From contig JACDGP010000023.1 in assembly GCA_013821605.1 (NCBI GenBank), forward strand, positions 1-53,389: a stretch of DNA of 53,389 nt. The letters are read 5' to 3'. The first letter of the stretch is position 1. The number at the start of each line of letters is the position of its first letter. This DNA is from Herpetosiphonaceae bacterium. GTDB lineage: Bacteria; Chloroflexota; Chloroflexia; Chloroflexales; Kallotenuaceae. Positions 25,141 to 33,994 of the stretch are shown here, piece by piece. Below the pieces are notes generated by a model. It was not told where the DNA came from and searched no databases. It saw nothing but the letters and a program-made list of their open reading frames with translations. A program made the position numbers and the translations under genes.

Positions 25141-25303
25141 GTACGCGATTGAACGTCTGGTGATGCGAACATAGGTGCCTAGCGTTAAGGCATCCCCTTA
25201 GGAATGTTTCGTAGCTCCGAACCCTATCCTTCCATCCCCAACATCCCCTCATAATGCTGTTCTCGGCAGTCCTTCGATAGCCATGCCGAACGTTAGCACT
25301 ACT

Positions 25304-25351
25304 CTTACACTTATGGTCAGGAGTGTTAAGGTAAACGCGGTATAATATACC
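25304..25351 (+). promoter_or_regulatory. lon promoter region with two dyad symmetries
   Basis: TATAAT (25341-25346) lies within a perfect 13-bp palindrome GGTATAATATACC (25339-25351). Just upstream, an imperfect inverted repeat CTTACACT-N10-AGTGTTAAG (25304-25330) covers the -35 region, where no good -35 hexamer exists. The layout suggests a regulated promoter with an operator at or above -35. It is not CIRCE, whose spacer is nine bases with other arms. The lon ATG lies about 63 bases after the palindrome. The preceding bases back to 25141 contain nothing else recognised. Confidence 0.5.
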
Positions 25352-25414
25352 AAATCATTAGAATGCAAATTGTGTATAGGCCGGTACTTGTACGGGCCAT
25401 GAGGCAGTTATTTT

Positions 25415-27844
25415 ATGACAGACACGGATCAACACGAAGTTGAGATCACCGAGCAGTCCACCACGGAGCGGACACTGCCCCTAGTCATTCTGGGCGAAAT
25501 GGTGATCATGCCCCGCATCCCGGTGCCTTTACAGGTTGGCAAAGGTAAATCGTACCGTGCCATGGAAGAGGCCATGGAGGGTGACAAAGAGGTATTGCTC
25601 ATCTTCGTTCCAGAGTCCGACATCGAAGGCTTTAAAGGTAACGCGCCGCAGCCACTGCCACCGGTCGGGGTGATTGCACGGTTGGAAGAGTTCGCCAAGA
25701 AATCCGATGATACCGTCCAGATTATTCTGGAAGGGGTCAGCCGAGCCGAGGTGAAGGACTACGCGCAAACCGATCCCTTTTACCGCGTCACCTGTGTGCC
25801 CTACACCGACCCCGAAGTAGAGGGTCCCGAGGCCGAGGCGCTGATGGGCGAGGTGAAGTCGCAGGTCGAAGAGATCATCAGCTATATGCCGGATGTCTCG
25901 CAAGAGGCCGTAGCCTTTGTTAAGCGGATCACGCAACCCGGTCATCTAGCCGATGTGGTGGCCTATGGGCCGTCCTTTGAGTTTCAGGATCGGCTGGAGT
26001 TGCTGCTTACCCTGGATCCGATGGAGCGGCTGCATAAAGTGCAGCTTGAGCTATCGCACCAGCTTGAGCTCTTGCGCCTGCGGCAGAAGATTCAAAGCGA
26101 AACGAAAGATGCGCTCGACCAGTCGCAAAAAGAATACTTCCTACGCGAGCAGATGAAGGCCATTCGGCGCGAGTTGGGCGAAGACGAGTTCGACGAAGAT
26201 CCGGTTGACGAGCTCAAGCGCAAGATTTTGGAGCTTGACGCACCCGACTATGTCAAAGAGGCGGCGACGCATGAGCTCAAACGGCTGATCCAACAAGGCA
26301 TGAACTCACCCGAAGCCGGTGTGATTCGGACCTATATCGACTGGATACTGAGCTTGCCATGGGCCAAGGAGACGCAGCAGCCGATCATTTTGAGCGAAGC
26401 ACAGAAGATCTTGGATGAAGATCACTTTGGCCTCAACAAGGTCAAGGAGCGCCTGATCGAATACCTGGCGGTGCGCAAGCTCGCCGGCGAAAAGATGCGT
26501 TCGCCGATCCTGTGCTTTGTGGGACCACCCGGCGTTGGCAAGACTAGCCTGGGCAAAAGCATTGCGCGGGCACTGGGCCGCCAATTTGTACGTGCCTCGC
26601 TGGGTGGCGTACGTGATGAGGCCGAGATCCGCGGGCACCGTCGCACCTATATTGGTGCGATGCCCGGTCGCATCATTCAAAGCTTGAAGACGGCGAAGTC
26701 GAATCAGCCAGTCTTTATTCTCGATGAGATCGACAAGCTCGGTGCCGATTTCCGGGGCGACCCGACGTCGGCCTTGCTCGAAGTACTTGACCCCGAGCAG
26801 AACAACACTTTCTCGGATCATTACATGGAGATTCCGGTCGATCTGTCGCAGGTGATCTTTATCGCCACCGCGAACCAGCTTGATCCGATTCCGATGCCGC
26901 TGCGCGACCGTATGGAGATCATCGAGATCGGCGGCTACACCGAGGACGAGAAGCTCGAAATCGCCAAGAACTTCCTGGTACGTAAACAGCGTGAGTTCCA
27001 CGGCTTGAAGCCGGAGCAGTTCACCGTAACGGACGAGGGCTTATTAAAGCTGATCCGCGCCTACACCCGTGAAGCGGGCGTACGCAATCTTGAGCGCGAG
27101 ATCGCGGCGCTCTGCCGCAAGGCGGCCCGCAGAGTTGCCGATACGGAGGAGCAGGTCAAGGTCGCCATCGACGCCAAGGATGTACCCGACTATCTTGGGC
27201 CCGAAAGGTTCTCGTTCGGCTCCGCTGAGGCGAAGGACGAAATCGGTGTGGCGACCGGCGCGGCCTATACTGTCACCGGCGGCGACCTGCTGCAGTTCGA
27301 GGTCTTGCCCCTCCACGGCAAAGGCGAGTTGCGGCTCACGGGACAGCTTGGCGACGTGATGAAAGAGTCGGCGATGGCGGCCATGAGCTATGCGCGCTAT
27401 CGCTCCGCCGACTTTGGCATTCCGGCCTCGTACTTCGAAGACCACTCGATCCATATCCACGTGCCGGAAGGTGCCGTGCCCAAAGATGGTCCCTCGGCGG
27501 GTATTACCCTGACTACCGCGTTGGTCTCAGCGATGACCGGACGTGCTGTGCGCAAGGATGTGGCGATGACCGGTGAGATCACCCTGCGTGGCAAGATCCT
27601 GCCGATCGGTGGCCTAAAGGAAAAAACCCTGGCGGCACATCGCGCCGGCATCAAAACTTTCCTCCTGCCACAGGAGAATGCTAAGGACATTGTGGAACTG
27701 CCGGAAAAGGTGCGTAAAGAGTTGGAGCTGATTCCGGTCGAGAACATGGACCAGGTGCTGGCGATTGCCTTACGACCACAGATTATGGCAGTCACACCAC
27801 CGACACCGGCACCAATTCCACCTCCGGTGATCACAGTAGCCTAA
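25415..27844 (+). CDS. lon: ATP-dependent protease Lon
   Basis: Lon degrades damaged and regulatory proteins in the cytosol. The 809-residue product has, in order, the substrate-binding LAN domain (TLPLVILGEMVIMPRIPVPLQVG), a helical region (YFLREQMKAIRRELGE), the AAA+ module with Walker A GPPGVGKTS from residue 370, Walker B FILDEIDKLG and sensor RDRME, and the C-terminal protease domain with catalytic Ser694 in PKDGPSAGITL and a Lys near 737 in IGGLKEKTLAAHRAG. Length and order match LonA. Heat or stress control is likely given the promoter region but unproven. The gene is monocistronic: an intrinsic terminator follows within 20 bases. Confidence 0.97.
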   Translation: MTDTDQHEVEITEQSTTERTLPLVILGEMVIMPRIPVPLQVGKGKSYRAMEEAMEGDKEVLLIFVPESDIEGFKGNAPQPLPPVGVIARLEEFAKKSDDTVQIILEGVSRAEVKDYAQTDPFYRVTCVPYTDPEVEGPEAEALMGEVKSQVEEIISYMPDVSQEAVAFVKRITQPGHLADVVAYGPSFEFQDRLELLLTLDPMERLHKVQLELSHQLELLRLRQKIQSETKDALDQSQKEYFLREQMKAIRRELGEDEFDEDPVDELKRKILELDAPDYVKEAATHELKRLIQQGMNSPEAGVIRTYIDWILSLPWAKETQQPIILSEAQKILDEDHFGLNKVKERLIEYLAVRKLAGEKMRSPILCFVGPPGVGKTSLGKSIARALGRQFVRASLGGVRDEAEIRGHRRTYIGAMPGRIIQSLKTAKSNQPVFILDEIDKLGADFRGDPTSALLEVLDPEQNNTFSDHYMEIPVDLSQVIFIATANQLDPIPMPLRDRMEIIEIGGYTEDEKLEIAKNFLVRKQREFHGLKPEQFTVTDEGLLKLIRAYTREAGVRNLEREIAALCRKAARRVADTEEQVKVAIDAKDVPDYLGPERFSFGSAEAKDEIGVATGAAYTVTGGDLLQFEVLPLHGKGELRLTGQLGDVMKESAMAAMSYARYRSADFGIPASYFEDHSIHIHVPEGAVPKDGPSAGITLTTALVSAMTGRAVRKDVAMTGEITLRGKILPIGGLKEKTLAAHRAGIKTFLLPQENAKDIVELPEKVRKELELIPVENMDQVLAIALRPQIMAVTPPTPAPIPPPVITVA

Positions 27845-27860
27845 CGACCCCTCCACCTAT

Positions 27861-27895
27861 CCCTCTCCCGTTTGCGACGGGGGAGGGGCTTTTTT
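27861..27895 (+). terminator. Intrinsic terminator after lon
   Basis: Stem CCCTCTCCCG / CGGGGGAGGG (27861-27870 and 27878-27887, one G-T wobble) with a seven-base loop, followed by GCTTTTTT. It separates lon from the LacI gene promoter 13 bases downstream. Confidence 0.85.
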
Positions 27896-27907
27896 GTATA
27901 ATTACGC

Positions 27908-27936
27908 TTGACGCGGCTTATGTGCGTCCGTATAGT
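27908..27936 (+). promoter_or_regulatory. Sigma-70-type promoter of the LacI-family gene
   Basis: TTGACG (27908-27913), exact 17-bp spacer, TATAGT (27931-27936). Transcription would begin near 27943, giving a leader of about 22 bases that contains the operator and no Shine-Dalgarno sequence. Confidence 0.75.
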
Positions 27937-27948
27937 AGGGGTACGTAA

Positions 27949-27962
27949 TGGAAACCATTCCA
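27949..27962 (+). promoter_or_regulatory. LacI-family-type operator overlapping the start region
   Basis: TGGAAACCATTCCA is a dyad (TGGAA-N4-TTCCA) resembling LacI-family operators of the TGGAAACGTTTCCA type. It lies a few bases downstream of the predicted transcription start and two bases before the ATG of the LacI gene. Autorepression by the encoded regulator is inferred. Confidence 0.55.
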
Positions 27963-27964
27963 TA

Positions 27965-28954
27965 ATGGCGACGATCAAGGAAGTAGCCCAACATGCGCGC
28001 GTAGGTGTTGGCACAGTCTCGCGGGTGATCAATAACGCCAGTGCGGTCCACCCCGAAACGCGGGCACGCGTACAGCGCGCTATTCTTGAGCTTGACTACT
28101 ACCCGAACCAAGCGGCGCGCCAACTGGTAACCGCCCAAACCTTGACCATCGGCGTCATCCTCCCTTTCTTGGTTCGACCCTTCTACGTCAACGTGCTGCA
28201 AGGCATTGCCGCCGCCGTCCTACCCTCCCCCTATCATTTGAATATATTCAACGTTGAGACCGCTGCCATTCGCAGCTATTACTTCGAAGAGCTACCGGTC
28301 CGTGGTCGCATCGACGGGCTGATCGTCATTTCGTTGCCCCTTGAGCAAGCGGACGTCGATCGGCTACGAGGAGCCCGCATCCCAACCGTGCTGATCGATG
28401 GCTGGCATCCGGAGATCGCGTCCGTGGGCATGGACAATCGCGCCGGAACTCGCCTCGCTGTCGAGTACTTGATCGGGCGCGGGCACCGGCGCATCGCATT
28501 TATGAGTGGCCCACTTGACGAAGAGTTGCACTTCCAGGTGAACCGCCACCGCTTAGAAGGCTACCATGCAGCCCTAGCAGCGCACGATTTGCACTCCTAT
28601 CCGTCGATGGAACAATCCGGCGTCGACACATATGCCGGCGGCGGCTGGATGACCGAACAGCTACTCGATCTACCCGTCCCGCCGACAGCTATTTTTGCAG
28701 CCAGTGACGTCCACGCGCTCGGTGCCTTACAGACTGCCGTCCGGCGTGGCTTACGCGTCCCCGAAGATATAGCGATCATGGGCTATGATGACATCGAGCT
28801 TGCACCCTATGTTAACCTAACGACCATGTGCCAGCCGATGGCCGAGATGGGACGCCGGGGGGTTGAGTTGCTGATGGAGCAGCTTGGGGCGGAGCCGCCA
28901 CAACCTATCCATGACGTATTGATGGCGACGTTGGTACCCCGTGGAACGGCTTAG
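27965..28954 (+). CDS. LacI-family transcriptional regulator
   Basis: The 329-residue product has the LacI DNA-binding helix-turn-helix at the N-terminus (MATIKEVAQHARVGVGTVSRVINNASAVHPETRARVQRAILELDYYPNQAARQL), with a hinge helix, followed by a periplasmic-binding-protein-like sensor domain (TIGVILPFLVRPFYVNVLQGI ... DGLIVISLPLEQ ... PTAIFAASDVHALGALQTAVRRGLRVPEDIAIMGYDDIELAPYVNLTTMCQP). ATG 27965 is chosen because it begins the family start and follows the operator. The effector is probably a sugar handled by the kinase and glycoside hydrolases that follow on the same strand. The kinase starts 17 bases after the stop, so they form one operon. Confidence 0.93.
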   Translation: MATIKEVAQHARVGVGTVSRVINNASAVHPETRARVQRAILELDYYPNQAARQLVTAQTLTIGVILPFLVRPFYVNVLQGIAAAVLPSPYHLNIFNVETAAIRSYYFEELPVRGRIDGLIVISLPLEQADVDRLRGARIPTVLIDGWHPEIASVGMDNRAGTRLAVEYLIGRGHRRIAFMSGPLDEELHFQVNRHRLEGYHAALAAHDLHSYPSMEQSGVDTYAGGGWMTEQLLDLPVPPTAIFAASDVHALGALQTAVRRGLRVPEDIAIMGYDDIELAPYVNLTTMCQPMAEMGRRGVELLMEQLGAEPPQPIHDVLMATLVPRGTA

Positions 28955-28970
28955 ACGCAGAGGAGACGCC

Positions 28971-29939
28971 ATGACAGCTGGAGATAGCCCAACCATCGAT
29001 ATTCTAGCGCTTGGTGAAGCGCTGGTCGATTTGATTTCGCTTGAGCGCGGCGCGTCACTGGATGATGTGGACTCCTTTAAGCGCTATCTGGGTGGGGCAC
29101 CGATTAATGTTGCGGCGACGGCGGCGCGGCTCGGTCGTTCGTCGGCAGTCATCGCGCGGGTCGGCCACGACGCCTTTGGTCGCTTCATCCGCTCGGAGGT
29201 CCGGCGGCTCCAGGTGGAAGATACCTATCTGCAGGTCGATGCTCAGCGTCCTACGACGCTGACCTTTGTGGCCAGCACGATCGGTACACCTGATTTTCTA
29301 ATGGTCCGTGGTGCCGATGCCTACCTTCAAGCGACACCGGAACCCAACGGCATCCATGCAACTGCCTCACTTGCACAGGCGCTGGCGCGGGCCAAGGCCT
29401 TGCATGTCTCAATGAATGCCCTATCATTGGAGCCCTCCCGCAGCACAGCGATCAACGCTATCAAGCAAGCACATGCAGCCGGGCTGGTCGTTTCGCTAGA
29501 CCCCAACTACCGCTCACGGATTGGGCCGGATGAGGCGACACTACATCACTTGTTGCGTGAGCTTTGTCCATTAACGACGTTAGTTAAGCCCTCACTCGAC
29601 GATGCGATCGCGATCTTTGGACCGGGTTATAGCAAAACAGAATATATCAAGCGCTTTCAGGAGTACGGCGCACGCCGGGTGCTGCTGACGCTGGGCAAAG
29701 ACGGTGTCCTGGTGGCTGATGGCGAGACCCATACCGCCCTCTTGGCGGAGCAGATCGAGGTGGCGGATGCGACCGGCGCCGGCGATGCGTTTACAGCGGG
29801 CGTGCTACTGGCCTTGATCGAGGGGCTGGATCTTGCAACGGCCGCCCGGCTGGGTCAGCGGGTCTCGGCGGCAAAGCTACGTGCTGTTGGCCACAGCGCC
29901 CTGCTACCAAGTTGGACGATGATCCGCGACGGTGTGTAA
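28971..29939 (+). CDS. PfkB-family carbohydrate kinase
   Basis: The 322-residue product is a ribokinase-like sugar kinase. It shows DILALGEALVDLIS at the N-terminus, GGAPINVAATAARLGRSSAVIARVGHDAFGRFI (sugar-binding), and the C-terminal catalytic motif EVADATGAGDAFTAGVLLALIEG, with Asp of GAGD as the base. The pattern fits fructokinase-type or 2-keto-3-deoxygluconate kinase enzymes; the sugar cannot be fixed. GAGGAGACGCC precedes the ATG. It sits 17 bases after the LacI gene and 70 bases before the first glycoside hydrolase, which suggests that it phosphorylates a sugar released by these enzymes. Confidence 0.9.
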   Translation: MTAGDSPTIDILALGEALVDLISLERGASLDDVDSFKRYLGGAPINVAATAARLGRSSAVIARVGHDAFGRFIRSEVRRLQVEDTYLQVDAQRPTTLTFVASTIGTPDFLMVRGADAYLQATPEPNGIHATASLAQALARAKALHVSMNALSLEPSRSTAINAIKQAHAAGLVVSLDPNYRSRIGPDEATLHHLLRELCPLTTLVKPSLDDAIAIFGPGYSKTEYIKRFQEYGARRVLLTLGKDGVLVADGETHTALLAEQIEVADATGAGDAFTAGVLLALIEGLDLATAARLGQRVSAAKLRAVGHSALLPSWTMIRDGV

Positions 29940-30009
29940 GAGGACGGAGGACTGAGGACTTGAGGCGGGTATGCAGCCAGAGGGCTAAGCAAGGATTGAG
30001 GACAACGCT

Positions 30010-31413
30010 ATGACGATGGGACTCACACTGGGGATGGAGGAGCTCCGCGCGGCACTGCCACAGCCTGAGCTACCGCGACGGCCTGAGTTGGTGGAGCTGT
30101 ACTGGTATGCCTGGCAGTTGGCCGCGCGCATGGTCCGGCATGGCACACCCGAAAACAACTTCAGTCCGACATATGTTGATGCAGCCTTCGGCGGCAATAT
30201 CTTCCAGTGGGACACCTGCTTCATCGCCACCTTCGCACGCTATAGTCGCGAACTGATTCCGGTGTTGCCGGCCTTCGATAACTTCTACCGCCTGCAAGAT
30301 ACCGATGGTTATATCGCCCGTGAATACCGCTGGGAGAACGGCGCTCGGTTATGGGCCAAACGCAGCGGCGATTCACTCAATCCACCACTGTTTGCCTGGG
30401 CCGAATGGCAGGTCTATCGCTTGACTGCCGACCGTGAACGGCTACGCACGGTCTGGCCGCACCTCGATAGCTATTACCGCTACCTTGAGCAGTGGCATCG
30501 CAACGACGACGGCACCTACTGGATCACCGATATGGGCTCGGGTATGGACAACACCCCGCGCTTTGCCGCCGGTTGGATCGATATGACCTGCCAGCAGGCG
30601 TTGAATGCCACCATGCTCAGTACGATCGCGCGGGAACTAGGCGATGACGTAGCGGCTGAGCACTATCGTGAGCAGCATCAGACGCTTGCGAACGTTATTA
30701 ATAGCCACATGTGGGACGAGGCCGACGGCTTTTATTGGGACGTCGACGCGGCAGGCTTGGCGATCAAAAGCAAAACGGTGGCCGCCTTCTGGCCACTCCT
30801 TGCCGGCGTCACGTCGCAGTTACAAGCCGCTAAGCTCGTCGGCCATCTCAACGATCCGCAGACCTTCTGGCGTACCCATCCCTTCCCATCGCTGGCCGCC
30901 GACCACCCGTTTTATAAACCGCACGGGGATTATTGGCTCGGGTCAGTCTGGGCGCCCACCAACTATATGGTCATCAAAGGGCTGACGCGTGCTGGCTATG
31001 CCGACTTCGCACTTGAGGCGACCCTACGCCATCTCCAGGCCCTCGAACGGGTCTACCGGAACACCGGGACGTTATGGGAAAACTACCGTGCCGACGAGGA
31101 TGCGCCGGGCATTCCGGCACGACGGGATTTCGTGGGTTGGACCGGCTGCGGGCCGATCGCGCTCCTGCTGGAGGATGTCATTGGCATTTGGATCGATGCC
31201 CATAAAGCCTATGTCCGCTGGACGATTCGTGAAGATGGGCCGCATGGAGTTAAGCAGTTGCCCTTTGGTCCAGGCCTCCTGGATCTGCACATTGATGCCC
31301 AACGCACCCTAACTGTACGCTGCGAAAGCTCCTTACAATTGGAAGCGGATGGCGTGCGAGGCACGGGCAAGTGGAGCTTCGCAGCCGGTACGCATACGGT
31401 TACACTGCCATGA
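30010..31413 (+). CDS. GH63/GH37-like (alpha/alpha)6-barrel glycoside hydrolase
   Basis: The 467-residue protein has no signal peptide and looks cytoplasmic. The clan GH-G pattern is visible: FGGNIFQWDTCF near residue 60, MGSGMDNTPRF with Asp180 as a probable general acid, and LWENYRADEDAPG with Glu357 as a probable base. HGDYWLGSVWAPTNYMVIKGL (residues 305-325) is a typical active-site stretch. Related enzymes include trehalase, glucosylglycerate and mannosylglycerate hydrolases and alpha-glucosidase I. The C-terminal 70 residues form a short beta region. It overlaps the next gene at ATGA and so is translationally coupled to it. With LacI and PfkB genes it suggests use of a small glucoside or compatible solute. 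No transporter is encoded here. Confidence 0.82.
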   Translation: MTMGLTLGMEELRAALPQPELPRRPELVELYWYAWQLAARMVRHGTPENNFSPTYVDAAFGGNIFQWDTCFIATFARYSRELIPVLPAFDNFYRLQDTDGYIAREYRWENGARLWAKRSGDSLNPPLFAWAEWQVYRLTADRERLRTVWPHLDSYYRYLEQWHRNDDGTYWITDMGSGMDNTPRFAAGWIDMTCQQALNATMLSTIARELGDDVAAEHYREQHQTLANVINSHMWDEADGFYWDVDAAGLAIKSKTVAAFWPLLAGVTSQLQAAKLVGHLNDPQTFWRTHPFPSLAADHPFYKPHGDYWLGSVWAPTNYMVIKGLTRAGYADFALEATLRHLQALERVYRNTGTLWENYRADEDAPGIPARRDFVGWTGCGPIALLLEDVIGIWIDAHKAYVRWTIREDGPHGVKQLPFGPGLLDLHIDAQRTLTVRCESSLQLEADGVRGTGKWSFAAGTHTVTLP

Positions 31414-33608
31414 CCCATCAAACGCTCGACTTTGGGCCGATCCATCTCCAACGCGAAGATCGCGAACCTGCACCGTATATGCTAAGCGGACACAAGGCGT
31501 ATGTGCTCGCCACGACCAACGGTGCGCTCGATCCGCTGGGAGCTGAGCACCTCGTCGGCGAGATGGGCGGCCTGTGGGTCCATCCAGTCAAATTTGCGGA
31601 CGGCTGGTACACCGTCATCCACCAAGACGAGACTGCGACGGCTATGACAAGTTGTGAGCACTTCGAGGGCCGCATGTCGGACGCCACCTTGCATTTCCGC
31701 CATAACCAACTCACCGTCGCGCGTACCGATGTCATGGCCGAGGATGCCGCTGCCTTATTCGGCTTGCTCCAAGTGAGCAACATCGGGACCGAGGTGTGGC
31801 AAGGCGCGATCAGCATGGTGCTGCGGGTCAACATCCGACCGTCCTGGTTCAGCGGTTGGGAGCGGGGGCAGACGCTGCTGCGAGAGGAGCAGGGGCTGGT
31901 CACGGCCTATGACAGCGACTGGCAAGGTCGTTGGGGATTGGCCTATGGCAGCCCCGAGTCTCCGAACGACGTACTCATTGCGCAGGATGGTGCCAAGGAC
32001 ACGGTTGAGCTACGTTATGAGGTCACGATCGAGCCTGGTGCAACTCGCCGATGGGAGTTTCTCTTGACCGCCGACCATCAGCATGGCCACGACGCCGCGC
32101 GGCAATTGTGGGCCAGCCTGGCCGGTCAGGGTGCACAGATCCTGGCAGCGAAACGCGAACGCTATGCCGAGATTGCTTGGGGTGGTGTCCAACTCGAAAC
32201 TCCCGATCCTGATATCAACCACGAGTATGCGCTAGCGAAGCTGAACTTGCATATGTTATGGGCCGACTATGCACCGTATCTGCCAGGCTATTTTTTGGCC
32301 GGGGTACCCGAGTATCCCCAATTATTCGGCTGTGATACGACCTATTCCGTGCCGGGCGCAACTGCAGCCGGTTTCACGCAACAAACGAAGTCGGCCTTGC
32401 AGCTGCTGGCAGATCGAGCGCGCATGGCCTGCGGACGGGTGCCGCACGAAATCACAACCAACGGGCGGACCTTTAATCCCGGCAATACCCAGGAAACGCC
32501 ACAATTTGCCCTCGCCGCGTGGGATTATGTGCGTTGGTCTGGCGATCTAGCTTTCTTACGCGAAATGTACCCACTCTGCCGCGAAGGGGTCATGGAGTAT
32601 GTCGGCGGCTTGTGGGATTTCGACGGCGACGGCTATCCCTGGGGCGATGCCATGGTCGAGCGGACCGGCATGGGCGCACTCAAACTCGACTCGGCCTGCT
32701 ATCTCTATGCGGCGTGGCGTGTGCTCGGTGAAATGGCCGCCATCCTTGAGCGCCCGGAGGCCGAGCAGTATCGCAGCCGGGCCAACGATTGGCGTGGACG
32801 CTTTGAGCGGGACTGGTGGCTACCCGACCAACACTTGTACGCTGACTCGTTGCATTCCGACCTGCAGCCCCAACTCGATGGCCACTGGACTCAGGTCGTA
32901 CCGGTCCAGCTTGGCATTGCCCGGCCAGAGCGCGCCGAGCAGGTGCTCGATGAACTCCATCGCTCGTTCACCAACGAGTATGGCTTGATGCACACCCGTG
33001 GCGAGGAGGCGCGGGTCTGGACCTTAGGGACCGGCCTCCTCGCCCTCGCCGATGTGCGCTATGGCCGCACCTCAGCGGCGGTCGAACAGCTGCATCATAT
33101 TGCCTTAACGACGCACAACGGCATGTTAGGTGCCTTTGAGGAACTTATACCGGCGGGCCTCTGCTTCATGCAACTATGGTCAGCGGCCATGTATGTGCAA
33201 TGCGTTGTCGAAGGCTTCCTGGGCCTTGACCCCTTGGCCCATGCTCACCAACTCACGATCCGCCAATCTCTGCCGCCCGACTGGCCTTCGTTGGCCCTCC
33301 GGAACGTCCAGATCGGTAAGCACCGGCTCGACATCCGGGCTACAACTGCTGGCTGCGAGATCCACCACCGTGCCGGGCAGCATCCGCTCCACCTCCGCTA
33401 TGGAATACGTAGCACAAATCTTGCCAGCTACCAACCAGTTGGTGCGGCAACGACACCCGTGAGCTTGGAAACAGTCCACGACGGTACCTTGCTTTGCTTC
33501 GACCTGCGCTCCGCTAGCAGTGTTTCCATCAGCATAACGGGCGACCAGGCAACACTATCCATCGACACACTGGAAGGCGGTGGCCATGAGCAGCAAGGAC
33601 CAAACTGA
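31410..33608 (+). CDS. Predicted six-hairpin glycosidase
   Basis: The 732-residue protein overlaps the preceding hydrolase gene by four bases. An N-terminal beta-sandwich region (about residues 1-250) is followed by an (alpha/alpha)6-type barrel (about 260-640, e.g. FFLTA-GVPEYPQLFGCDTTYSVPG, QETPQFALAAWDYVRWSGDLAFLREMYPLCREGVMEY, DGDGYPWGDAMVERTGMGALKLDSACYLYAAWRVLGEMA) and a C-terminal beta domain. Domain order resembles glycogen-debranching-type or GH78-type proteins. No signal peptide is seen. I cannot assign the catalytic acid or the substrate. It ends inside the start of the TusA-like gene (23-base overlap), so the sugar genes and the sulfur-carrier cluster are transcribed together. Confidence 0.7.
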   Translation: MTHQTLDFGPIHLQREDREPAPYMLSGHKAYVLATTNGALDPLGAEHLVGEMGGLWVHPVKFADGWYTVIHQDETATAMTSCEHFEGRMSDATLHFRHNQLTVARTDVMAEDAAALFGLLQVSNIGTEVWQGAISMVLRVNIRPSWFSGWERGQTLLREEQGLVTAYDSDWQGRWGLAYGSPESPNDVLIAQDGAKDTVELRYEVTIEPGATRRWEFLLTADHQHGHDAARQLWASLAGQGAQILAAKRERYAEIAWGGVQLETPDPDINHEYALAKLNLHMLWADYAPYLPGYFLAGVPEYPQLFGCDTTYSVPGATAAGFTQQTKSALQLLADRARMACGRVPHEITTNGRTFNPGNTQETPQFALAAWDYVRWSGDLAFLREMYPLCREGVMEYVGGLWDFDGDGYPWGDAMVERTGMGALKLDSACYLYAAWRVLGEMAAILERPEAEQYRSRANDWRGRFERDWWLPDQHLYADSLHSDLQPQLDGHWTQVVPVQLGIARPERAEQVLDELHRSFTNEYGLMHTRGEEARVWTLGTGLLALADVRYGRTSAAVEQLHHIALTTHNGMLGAFEELIPAGLCFMQLWSAAMYVQCVVEGFLGLDPLAHAHQLTIRQSLPPDWPSLALRNVQIGKHRLDIRATTAGCEIHHRAGQHPLHLRYGIRSTNLASYQPVGAATTPVSLETVHDGTLLCFDLRSASSVSISITGDQATLSIDTLEGGGHEQQGPN

Positions 33609-33882
33609 TAGCGTGAAGACTGCGCCTAGCCCCTCGGTTGAAGCTGCAACGCTGGTGCCAGATGTACGATTAGATGCGGGTCTAAGCGGCTGTGGGGAGC
33701 TTACGCTTCTGATCTTTCAGGCAATGAAGCAGTTGGCACCGGGTCAAACCTTGGAGGTGCTCGCCTACGACCTCGCCGCTAGCGTCGATATTCCAGCATG
33801 GTGTCGTCAGACGCGCAACAGCCTGCTCATCACCGATCTTGCTACACGGCCGCAACGCTTCGTGATCCAGAAACAGCGCTAG
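33586..33882 (+). CDS. TusA-like sulfur carrier protein with altered CPxP motif
   Basis: The 98-residue protein matches TusA-family carriers from residue 27 on: DVRLDAGLSGCGELTLLIFQAMKQLAPGQTLEVLAYDLAASVDIPAWCRQTRNSLL. The family Cys is Cys36, but the usual C-P-x-P is C-G-E-L, and a second Cys lies in PAWC. TusA proteins carry a persulfide on the cysteine and hand it to DsrE-type proteins or enzymes. The N-terminal 25 residues are a Ser/Thr/Pro-rich extension. The start ATG 33586 lies inside the end of the glycosidase gene. The next gene encodes a DsrE-like protein, supporting a sulfur-relay role. Confidence 0.78.
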   Translation: MSSKDQTDSVKTAPSPSVEAATLVPDVRLDAGLSGCGELTLLIFQAMKQLAPGQTLEVLAYDLAASVDIPAWCRQTRNSLLITDLATRPQRFVIQKQR

Positions 33883-33994
33883 ACCATCGGCAGTCGACAG
33901 CCGACTTATTGCGCGCTAGAATAACATAAGCTAAAGCGTTCGTAGCGATCTGCGTAAGCAATGCGGATGGCTCGACGCGAAAGGAAAGCTGACG

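Noticed and set aside
25293-25329. CIRCE-like heat-shock operator before lon
   Set aside because: TTAGCACT and AGTGTTAA are present but separated by 21 bases instead of nine, so the HrcA site is not supported.
29940-30009. GAGGACT-like tandem repeat between kinase and hydrolase genes
   Set aside because: The copies are short and irregular and overlap a ribosome-binding-site region; no clear function.
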